From the NCBI RefSeq assembly GCF_048544455.1, contig NC_133526.1, positions 5,410,001 through 5,474,000 of the forward strand: a DNA stretch of 64,000 bases. The letters are read 5' to 3'. Shown piece by piece: positions 47,453 to 57,000 of the stretch. The position numbers and the translations under genes are program-made. The number at the start of each line of letters is the position of its first letter. Position 1 is the first letter of the stretch. The notes under the pieces are model-generated. The model did no database searches. It had not been told where the DNA came from and was given only the letters and a program-made list of their open reading frames with translations. This DNA comes from Silene latifolia (taxonomy: Eukaryota > Streptophyta > Magnoliopsida > Caryophyllales > Caryophyllaceae).

Positions 47453-48718
47453 CTACGGTCCTGCTTCAACTAAAGAAATAGAGCGCTTGACGTCCATGAC
47501 CTTCTCCATTAACTCACCACTTGCTTCTTCCGCTTCCTTGACTAGCTTAATAAGGTTAGCCTTTTCAACAAGAAGAGCTTCTATCTTTCCATCAACCTTC
47601 CCTAGCTTCTTCTTCAGCTTCACAAGATCCTTCACCTTCTCACCTTCGTCACTTTTCTTGCTCTTATCCTTAACTTTCTCCTTTTTCTTCTTATGTTCCT
47701 CACTACTTTCCTCGGATTCAACTTCACTTGGTATTTCCCGTTGCCCAACTTCACACTTTATTTTCTCATCATCCTTGCATTTCTTATCATCCTTAGATTT
47801 TTTCTCGTCTTTCTCCTCATCTTTCTTTTTAGTTTTCTTTTCCACTTTCTCCTCGGACTCTTTGTCATCTTCAGCCTTTGATTTACCGTCCTCTTTGTTC
47901 TCAGTATCATTTTCACCATCCTTCTTTTTCTTCTCCTTTGTCTCTTTCTTCTCTTTATTTTTTTCACCATCCTTAGTTTTCTTCTTCTCGTCTTTCACTT
48001 CCTTTGCTCCATTTTTCAACTTTACCTCTACTGACTCCTCTTCGTCATCACCATCTTTGTGCTTCTTCTCTTTCTTATCCTCTTTCTCATCATCTGTCTT
48101 CAATTTGTTGTCCGCTTTCTTCTCTTCATCATCTTCACCATCATCAATTTTCTTCTCCTTGTCTTTAGCTTCCTCCACTCCATCTTTCAACTTGTCTTCA
48201 TCCTCGTCATCTTTGGGCTTCTTCTCTTTCTTTTTCTTATTTTTTTCTTTCTTCTCTTTCTCCTCTGACTGTTCGTCATCACCGGTCTTCGTCTTACCGT
48301 CCACTTTGTCCCTTTTCTTCTCTTTCTTCTCTTTATCGTTTTCACCATCCTTCTTCTTTTTCTTCTCCTTCTTCTCCGTCTTCTCTTCATCATTTTCACC
48401 TTCCTTTTTATTTTTCTTCTTGTCTTTTGCATCCTTTGCTCCATCTTTCACATCTGTGTCTAACTTTTTCCTCTTCTTGTCTTCTTTGTTATGTTCCACC
48501 TTTTCTAGTTCTCTCTCTGATTCATTTTTCACCTGCTCCGTCTCCTCAATTGGAAGTACATTTACTTCCTTATCCTTCTTAATTTCTTCCTCTTTCTTTG
48601 GTTCCTCTACCTCAATAGGTATCTCCACAGTCTTTTTCAAGGCCAACTCTTTCTCTATATCAGTCACTTCGTTGCCGGGAAGCTCTTCCTTTTCCACAAT
48701 AACAAATGAGTCTCCCAT
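47453..48718 (-). CDS. Lys/Glu-rich repetitive protein, 421 aa, function unknown
   Basis: The start is ATG at 48718-48716 (MGDSFVIVEKEELPG). It is chosen because it sits nine bases after a good acceptor ('tttgccag') and the longer open frame upstream runs into that intron. A Val/Glu/Pro N-terminus (1-70) is followed by about 270 residues of Lys/Glu/Asp. These are built of three diverged units, each opening 'K(D/N)G(A/V)..(A/V)KD.KKK' and followed by 'DGEND.EKKEKK'-type sequence. A C-terminal heptad-like helix follows ('LVKLKKKLGKVDGKIEALL'). It is highly charged, probably disordered and likely nuclear given the Lys clusters, but no family was recognised. The plus strand of the same DNA is pyrimidine-rich and open for 466 codons, which I regard as a shadow. 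Confidence 0.72.
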   Translation of the reverse strand: MGDSFVIVEKEELPGNEVTDIEKELALKKTVEIPIEVEEPKKEEEIKKDKEVNVLPIEETEQVKNESERELEKVEHNKEDKKRKKLDTDVKDGAKDAKDKKKNKKEGENDEEKTEKKEKKKKKDGENDKEKKEKKRDKVDGKTKTGDDEQSEEKEKKEKNKKKKEKKPKDDEDEDKLKDGVEEAKDKEKKIDDGEDDEEKKADNKLKTDDEKEDKKEKKHKDGDDEEESVEVKLKNGAKEVKDEKKKTKDGEKNKEKKETKEKKKKDGENDTENKEDGKSKAEDDKESEEKVEKKTKKKDEEKDEKKSKDDKKCKDDEKIKCEVGQREIPSEVESEESSEEHKKKKEKVKDKSKKSDEGEKVKDLVKLKKKLGKVDGKIEALLVEKANLIKLVKEAEEASGELMEKVMDVKRSISLVEAGP

Positions 48719-48846
48719 CTTAATTTCCTGGCAAAGGAGAATAAAATTTAAATTGCATCCCATCATCCTAAATTCAGTAATACTAGAAAACACACGAATT
48801 AAACAAGATACAAGTCACATTAAGTAATTTACGACGGAGACCTGCA

Positions 48847-49012
48847 ACAAGTCCGCATCACTGTAATCAGCAACTATCAATCTATCATACAAGTCCGCAT
48901 CACTGTAATCAGCAACTATCAATCTATCATACTGTGTCAGACCAAGTCAAATTAAGTAATTTACAACGGAGACCTGCTACAAGTCTGCATCAATGTAATC
49001 AGCAACTACCAT
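48847..49012. repeat. Tandem duplication, 42-bp unit, two near-perfect copies plus a diverged third
   Basis: 48847-48888 and 48889-48930 are near-identical 42-mers beginning 'acaagtccgcatcactgtaa'. A third, diverged copy begins near 48979 within a larger duplicated block that includes 'aagtaatttac.acggagac'. Confidence 0.8.
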
Positions 49013-49660
49013 ACCATGTCAGAAGGTATATCTACCCTAGTAAATCCCCAACAAGGCTGCCACCAAGGGTGAGCTAAGGACCGATATCCTTGGACAGTTG
49101 GACTTGAATAGAGGTCATTTTACTACAGGCACGATTGAAAGGAATTTGATTTAGCAGCCAGTTTACCATGAGAGTAGATGACAGGCACAGGTTCACGATG
49201 CTATCGCGCTAGTCCCTCAAGATTTATAGATAAACCTCATCCAAGGATAACCATTCAATGGTTCATCTTCTACTAATAGTGTTAGTAGTAAGTTCGAAGT
49301 TGTAGTGCAGTATGATGAAATAAAGCAAATTGACTCACTAAACTATCTCGGTTTCTTAAATCATGAAGCATCAGTCGATTAAGAAATTGCTTTCAACAAC
49401 AAACATTTGCTTTACGTTATCAACAAACGGGAAAGGCTATGTACCTACGTATATTCCAACTCCCCTTACTCACCATACGCAAAAATGTTGTTGCGGCATT
49501 GGGATAATGTTTAATTGACTATACCGTAGACCCAGAAAATTTTACTTTGCACCAGACAACTAATTAGACATATAGCTCTTTCACCTTCATTGAGGTGAAC
49601 CTCTATTTGTTTGTACCATTAGGGTAAAGCTATTTACATTCGACCCCGCTACACCAGATA

Positions 49661-49916
49661 GGCATAATAGGAATAATTATAATAGTTGGGCCATATGGTT
49701 CATCTATCATGGTATCAGAGCCAGTGTGACCATAGGTCACGGGTTCGAATCCTGGCAACCTCAATAACTCACGAAGTGGAATCTCAGCACATGGTACGGG
49801 GGAGCCTGCATTAACCACTCTTCAAGCTCAATGGGCATTTGAGTGAGGGAGCATAATAGGAATAATTATAATAGTTGGGCCTTATAAAGGTTTTGGTTGA
49901 GATGGTTCATCTATCA
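49661..49916 (+). mobile_element. TRIM-like miniature LTR retrotransposon
   Basis: 'gcataataggaataattata' occurs at 49662 and again at 49851. The first copy runs into 'catctatca' followed at 49710 by the tRNA-iMet primer site 'tggtatcagagcc'; the second ends in the same 'catctatca' at 49916. This gives short LTRs around about 120 bp of non-coding interior. The left LTR is incomplete and the ends are uncertain, so the element is degenerate. Confidence 0.55.
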
Positions 49917-50650
49917 AGGCAGAAGCCTTTGAGACACTAAGGTAACGTTCTTCTGTCCTTATAAAACCGACCTACAGATGTTCCATTACAATGGAAATTC
50001 ACAATCTCTGGAATTTCACCCAGAAATAATACTGGTCTGAATCAAAATGCATCCCAAACATGTTGCTCACCTCCCCCAATCACAAATTACAACAATAATC
50101 GAGAACAAGGATAACTAAATGCTGATAATTCCAAGTTTTAGCGCGATTGCAGACGGATTTTCCCTTAAAAGGCAAGAACAAAGTAACACCAAATACATTG
50201 GTCATAAACTTGCTTCCAAAATTGAAAGTCTGTACTGCACAAACAGTCTATAACAGGATAAACCCATATCGAAAATCACCACCAACATCAACAAAAACAC
50301 CATGATCAATATTAACAACACATACCCACTGATCAAATTCAGCTGAAAATGCACTAAAAAAATCATCAAAACAAAAACCCATCATCAAATTTTCTAAATT
50401 ACTAATAAAGTCCCAACCTTTATCAGAATTTCAACTCAGCTGATTAGAAATTCAGTACCCAATTATAAAGTCAACATGAAACTGTTAGAAATCCCAGATT
50501 AAAACTAAAACATTAGCATACAGTACTGTATGTAGAAGAATAGGATAAAAGTAAGCAAACCTTGAAAATTGCAAGATTGGATCTTTCTTAATGGGTAAGA
50601 ACTAAGAAGAGAATGTTGTAGAAGAGCAGTTTGGAGAAATGTAGGACCTT

Positions 50651-51142
50651 AATTACCAGAATTACATTCATATTATACTCAATATTTATAGGATTGGATG
50701 CTTAGGAAAGTCGGTAACTTGGTCGGTAACTTGAAGAGTTGAAAGCGTGTCTATCGGGTGAGTGGCAGTAGAAGCTACTTTGTCATTCAGTCAGTACATG
50801 GGCTTCTTTCATTGATTCACGGTTGGCAATTTCGCATTGACCCGATCCGTTCCAATCCGAATTTTTATATACCCGATCTGATCTTTATGGTTAAATGTAG
50901 GGCAATGCGAGCCGGTTCGGACTGGCACGCACTTCTGGGCCAGAATTTTGCAGTCCGTCTTCAGCCCAATCCGCCCGCACTGGCATGGCTCAATTTCCAG
51001 CTCTAGTTAAACGAATAGGATTTCGATCTGAAGGCAAGTAAATCAAATTAAATCAAAGTAAACATTCCGAAATGTAATAGACTTTAAAGATTGTTTAAGT
51101 TTGGTAATAATGAAAATAGATTAAAGATGAAGGCTTTTCATG
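50651..51142. other. Promoter side of the Lys/Glu-rich gene and intergenic
   Basis: Contains words such as 'gacccgatccgttcc' and 'cccgatctgatc', related in style to the GACCCGA-rich repeats, at about 50830-50985. No gene was recognised. Confidence 0.4.
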
Positions 51143-51150
51143 AGGTGTAG

Positions 51151-51828
51151 GTAGAGATGGCAGTTGCTCGGGGACCCTACCCAGGACACGAGGAGGGGCC
51201 TGGACCCCTAATGGGTCAATGGGTATGAGTCTCATTTTTCGGACCGATGGGTATGGGTTGGGTATGGGTCTTAAGAAAATATTTTGGGTTCGGGTCCGAG
51301 TCTAAGTTATGAGACCCATACCCGACCCTTAGACCCTTTATTAAAGAAAAAAAAATCAAAATCACAACTTTTCTGAATTCATACTGGCAGACGGTAGAAA
51401 CACAACTAAAGTCTCTTTCTCTTCCTTCATCCCATAAAGTGATAAAACCCAACCAAACTCTTCTGACAATACCACCACTCCACCACTGACACAAGAAAAC
51501 CACCACCACAACACTGATACGCGACTGACAATCGCCTCTCTAATAGGCGGCGACCGAGAACCACCATTAACGGCAGATTAATAAACTCATAATGTTAAAG
51601 TAGTATGAATTTTTTTTTTAATATTATAGACCCCATAGCTATTAATTTTGTTACTAAAGTGGCTGAAACTCGGATCCATGGGTGACCTGCACCTCTACCC
51701 TTACCCATAGGGTCCTGGTATGGGTCCTCAAATTTTAGACCCTTACGGCCTGGGTGATGCACAGTCCAAAGGAAAATCTCGGTCCTGGGTCAGGCGACCC
51801 TACCTGCACCCTACCCATTGCCATCCCC
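51151..51828. mobile_element. hAT-type non-autonomous element, 678 bp, with perfect 8-bp target duplication
   Basis: The 8-mer 'aggtgtag' flanks it at 51143-51150 and 51829-51836. Inverted ends are 'gtagagatggcagttg' and 'acccattgccatcccc' (reverse complement 'ggggatggcaatgggt'), a common plant hAT terminus. Inner arms repeat 'gggtatgggt' and 'accctacc' words. No transposase is encoded. Confidence 0.8.
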
Positions 51829-51844
51829 AGGTGTAGGCTTGTAC

Positions 51845-52110
51845 CAAATTAAGGATATACCCGGTAAAACTGACCCAACCTGAATAACCCGTTGTGAAAG
51901 CGATCCGTACTTAAACTGAGGACCCAAAAACTAAATTGACCCCACTCTATTTAAACCCACCCGAATATTTATTATTGCAAATTACCGTTATCCCAAAATA
52001 ACTCGAAACAAGTAAACAACCCACCTAGCCTGGCTCAAATTCTTGTAAATCCGAACAACCACGACCCGATTAACCATAGCCAAGCCCGACCTGATTGACC
52101 CGTTTAAGGA
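51845..52110. repeat. GACCCGA-rich dispersed repeat, copy 3
   Basis: It contains 'aaaactgacccaacctgaat', 'cccacccgaatatttattat' and 'cccgacctgattgacccgtt', matching the order of words in the 31985 and 40880 copies. Confidence 0.55.
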
Positions 52111-54030
52111 CACGGAATGCCAGGAGCCGAAGGACCTGAGGTTAAAAAAAACTTTTTTTATTTGTTTTCTGGGTTAAAAACTAACAATGCCAATAAAGAA
52201 TGTAGCTCACCAGAGGGATCTTATCAGGTTCAATTGAATAGATGAGCAGTTTTTAATCGTTATTGCATTTTGCTTAGAATATCATCAAACTTTTCAGCAA
52301 CTCTATATTTCAATATGTGTGTGCTAAAGACATGTTCTTTGTTGTTTGAATTCGCCTTTCTTGCTTCAGTTTGATCATATTGTTTTACTGCCTAATTTTT
52401 GCAGATTGTTCCTGTAATTTGGTTTATTCACTTCTGAACTTGGTTAATTGCTTCTTTAATCATGATTTTAACTTTTAATCACATTTCTGGCTCATTGAAT
52501 GCTAGTTAACCATGCTAATGAAGTACTTCCTCCGTCTCCATCATTTGTTTACTTTTGATTAAGACATCATTCACAAAGAATAATAAAGGTAAACAAATGA
52601 TTGGGACGGAGAGGGTATTATGATACCTAAAGTCTAAAGATTGGGACTTTTTGATATAATAAAGAGGTAACAGACTTGATATTTGCGGTGGGGGTGAATT
52701 TTTATATACATGAATTACACAGCCTGGTTGGAACAGTTGAATCATGAAGTTGAATGTGAGAAGGCTGAAATTTGCAGCAGGTAATATACAGTGGGGGATT
52801 CTTGGCTTTGTGCCGTCTCTGCAATTATTGGAGGACTAAATTCTCAGAATTCTGGTGCATGGACCTGCAAATTTTTCTGTTTTAAAAAAAATTGGGATTC
52901 CATGTTGCTAAGGGCTTTGTAGAACGATCCCCCATTACCCCACCATTTGCGGGAGGCCTTGAGGCACGAGGGTAATGTTGTTGTTTGCCGTCTTATTTCC
53001 CTGTGTTCAGCAAATTTTAACCAGTTCGGAATCCGTATTCTGACTCCCAATCCCTTTACAATCACTTGGTATTCCACAATTCCATATGTTACTGATGCAA
53101 ACGTTGCAGTTTCCTCATATCATGCTCCTTGATGCAATATGAGAAGATCGATAATTAGAGAGCTCCTGGATAGTACATCTCCAGAACACTCTTAGTTGTA
53201 CTTCCCGGGATCTAAATCCCGGAGGAATATGGAGACTGATATAATTTTGCTAACTAGTTTTAGTAGTGTAGGAGTGTAGTGTATTCAAACTGCATACAGG
53301 ATGCCAAGTTTGCTGCTATGATATGTAATCTGTGTTCGTTTTCCTATGCGTATGTAATGGTATGCTGTGATAATCTCTTTTTTCGACGAACACTCTGATC
53401 ATCTCATTTTTCTCAAGTAATTAAGTCTGTCAATTGTCATGCATTTCTGCTTGATTTTACACCTGATTTTCTTTTGTTGCAATTAATTGGAAAAATTATT
53501 GAGACAAAATGGCTGGCTTTCAGGTAAATGTCTCTATTTGTAGCTTAAAGTCAACTCGTATTCTTTCTCAGGCTTCCGTATTCACTGAAGGAATCTGCAG
53601 TCCCTTGGCTTTTATGAGAAATGGGCAAATGTAAATGTTACTGATAATTGTTGCTGTCGTCGTAGTTTTTGCTTCTTCGGGTCATCGCATCTTTGATCTA
53701 GGTATGTATCATACCTTTATCTTTTTCATTTGTTTTCTTGTCCTGCGATACTCCCTTAGAAGAAACTGAATAAATTTCCTGTGTTATGTATGCATTATTC
53801 TGGTTTTGTTCAGATGAGAATTACTGTCCTGCTTAAGTACGTCCAGCATTTATCCGTATAGATTAATCGTTATTCCAACCTAATTTCGTATTAATATTAG
53901 ATAACTCGATGATTCTGTAAATAAATATTCACAAGATTCAAAATGCTCTATATGCAAAGCCTGAAGAATAACTAAACAAATGAGTTTATGATATTTACAG
54001 CTGAATTACAGCAAAGAAATCAAGGATTCA
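52111..54030. other. Intergenic downstream of the exostosin gene
   Basis: Holds a 94-bp MITE (52524-52617) and a SINE-tail relic at about 52915-52990 ('accccaccatttgcgggagg', 'cttgaggca', 'gttgttgttt'). T/A-rich transcribed-looking stretches around 53260-53900 have splice-like motifs, but I could not assemble a protein from them. Confidence 0.45.
52524..52617. mobile_element. Stowaway-like MITE, 94 bp family, copy 2
   Basis: Inverted arms 'tacttcctccgtctccatca' and 'tgattgggacggagagggta'. The core 'ggtaaacaaatgatt' is shared with copies 1 and 3. Confidence 0.8.
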
Positions 54031-57000
54031 CTATACGGTAGATAACCTTATGGAGCTTCTTCTAAGCCAAAGTTCATACATGACCATATAAAAAGTATCA
54101 AAGTCACGAGGCGACTTATTCCACTGAAAATGTTTCCTTACCTTCAACACATTGGCTTGCAAGATTGAGTATTCTTTGGGACTAATACTTCTCAGAATTT
54201 TCTTCAAGTTAGGGATATCGGAAGATGTAACAATGACGGAAAAGCTCTTCCAATTTAAGATGTCCATGAAGGGAAGATCATAATGGTCGGCTAAAACCAC
54301 TGGCACACATCCGTAGAAAATTGAATCGCCTATACGGGCTGTGTTTACCTCGAACCCTTTCACATGGAGGCAGTATTTGCTCCCGAGTAGTTGCTCTGAG
54401 TAAGGCGCCTTCATCCTTCCGCTATGCACGAAGATGGCAGAATCGTTTTGCCATGCTTGGTAAACTGTTTTGCGTAGCGGTGAATTCATTGCTCCGGCAA
54501 AAAAGGCCAGTCTCTTCCTGCCATGATATAAGCATAATAATGTTAGGTGGTTTTGCGAATTTTTTTTTTCAAAATAGGCGATTTTCCCCAATTAATTATC
54601 AAAATGGGTCCACGTAGGCTTGGTATTGACGAAGCTAGTGTAAGGGGTCAAGTCGCCATGGCGGGTGGCGACTTGTGTCGAAGTCATATTTCCCGCATCC
54701 CCTCTCCTTCCCAAAAAGAAGGAAGTCGCCAAGGAAGCTCACGACCATCAGACCAAAATGCCATGGCGGGTGGCGACTTTGGGCTTGGTCGCTGACCGAG
54801 ATGGCGACTTAGATACGAACCTAGCTTCGGGTATGACGTGGACCCGGCCATTTTGGGTAATTAATTTGAGATTCGACCCATTTCGTTAAATAATTGGTGA
54901 AAATCGCTTATTTCGGAAAAAAAATCAAGTTTTGCTCTAGTTATTATGGTATATACAAGTATATACTTCCTCCGTACCAGTCATTTGTTTACCTTTGATT
55001 AAAATACTCCTTACAATGAATATAAAAGATAAACAAATGATCCACACAGAAAGAGTATTATGTAAGTCATAGTTTCATACCATTTGTAAACAAGGTCTCA
55101 CCTTTTAGATAACCCGAGATTCGGAAGCTCATCATGTCTAGGCCAAATTTGAGGAAGGGAAACATCCTTATGGGTATAATAATTAGGCAAAAAATAGCTA
55201 GAAGAGCAAACAACTTGAATAGCATTACTCTTCACATATTCAACCTTCTCCATTGCCATCCTACCAATAGAATGGCAAGCAACATAAAAATGATCGGCTC
55301 CGGCCGTTCTATTCCAATAAGGATAAGTCCGTCTAACATTCGCCATGTAGTCTCTTACAAAATCTTTCAGGCCTCCAACTCCGACTTTTTTATCGTTCCT
55401 TAAGCTCGCGATTGAGAATGGTAAGAAGAAGAGATCGGCCTTAAGTGGATCACTTGTTACAAATCGACTCGTGAAGAGTACATTTTTGAAGTAAGCTTCA
55501 CTTGCATAGTTACCTCCTGGCTCATTGTTTACTGGGAGTAAAGAGCTGGCAAACGGGTCATTTTTATTGTGAGGGTAAATGTAAATCTTAAGAGTTTTCT
55601 TCATTTCCTCGTAGTTTTGTAGGAAGATTTCTTCGTCATGGTATACTTCGTCATTGTTTTGTAAGGTCGTCGGTTTATCTTGGTTCTCTTCGTCATCTTG
55701 GGCGTGATAATTTTCCAATGATCCTGTGATAGTTAAGATAACATTAGTTGACTATGACATTTAAATGAATTCATTTTTGAAATAATGGTCAAAAATAAAA
55801 TATTTGTCGTTTTGGGTCGGTTTTGAAAATATTTGTCAAAATGGTGTTCAAGTAGGCTCGGGATTTATGGACCTAAAACACGCCACTGCCAATGGCGTGT
55901 TTATAATGAGTAGGGAAAGAAACTTTATTAAAAAATGGACTAAAACAAACACGCCATTGGGAATGGCAGATTTTGGAGGGAAACACGCCACCCCCTATGG
56001 CGTGTTATGTAAATATATATATATATTTTTTTTTTTAAAGTTCAGCTGAGGAAAAAAAATTGTTGTAAAGACACGCCACTGCTAATGGCGTGTTTCCTTC
56101 ACAAAACACGTCATTAGTAGTGACGTGTTTCAGGTCTAGAAATCCCGAGCCTACGTAGACATCATTTTGACAAATATTTTCAAAACCGAACCCAAAACGA
56201 CAAATATTTTATTTTTGACCATTATTTCAAAAATGGACTCCTAAAATAGGTTGGGTTGAAGGCAAGTACATGATTAGATTATGAGCAAATATTTGGATTA
56301 TCACAAATTTTTTGTTTAAGTGGATAGTTTCTCTCTCAAACTTAAAACGAGTTAAATAAAATGGATAGACAAAAGCGGAATGCTTGTATATTAGCAACAA
56401 TAAGTCTCCCTTTTGACGGGTCAAATATCAACCGTAGATAAGACAAAAATCGAAATGCCTAGGGAGTCACAAATGATTTGTTTTTATATATCCTTGTGAG
56501 CTTTATTTGACCGTCACAAGCTTGTAACGGATACTATTCGTCACAAATGAGAATTTGTGTATGAGAAATACTATCTACCTTCTCCTCTCACAATTGATTA
56601 AAATATCGTTTATTTTGCATCTTCTACTTGTCTTGTGACCCTCACACGATACTCCCTCCAAGTTTGATCAATCTTCCCTATTTCTCTTTTGAGCTTATTT
56701 TCTTATCTTCCCCTTTCCTTTTTTGGTTATCTTTTATTCATTATTTATTCATCCTCTCTCCTAAAAAGTCAACAATTTTCCCTACTTTATCCTACTTTAT
56801 TCATTTTTTATCCATTATTCATTCTTTATTATTTTCTCTCTCCACAACTCACACTACTTTATCCATTTTTTATTGTTTTCCTTATTTTTGGTGCAAAAAG
56901 TAAAAGGGAGGATTGAAAAAACTTGGAGGGAGTATATATTAATCTAATCGATTGTGAGAAGGTGAAGAGAAAAGGTTGGTAACACTCCTGTTTGTGTATT

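Larger units (their letters stand above)
48719..50650 (-). promoter_or_regulatory. 5' UTR intron and leader of the Lys/Glu-rich gene
   Basis: A leader exon at about 50562-50650 ends on the minus strand at 'attttcaag|gtttgc'. The acceptor 'ctttgccag' lies at about 48728-48736, giving a leader intron of about 1.8 kb. The intron contains a 42-bp tandem repeat and a TRIM-like element. The exon-intron assignment is inferred from splice motifs. Confidence 0.45.

Noticed and set aside
47427-48827. 466-codon plus-strand frame rich in Ser and Phe
   Set aside because: It is the reverse complement of the Lys/Glu-rich coding exon; purine-rich AAG/GAA codons read backward as CTT/TTC and rarely make stops. 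No family motif and no splice context.
49700-49760. Possible tRNA gene ('tggtatcagagcc' with 'gggttcgaatcctgg')
   Set aside because: No cloverleaf can be drawn: acceptor and anticodon stems are absent. The first motif is a primer-binding site next to an LTR-like repeat.
53510-53900. Short exon-like stretch beginning ATGGCTGGCTTTCAG followed by GT
   Set aside because: Too short, with no continuing exon or similarity; splice-like motifs occur by chance in AT-rich DNA.
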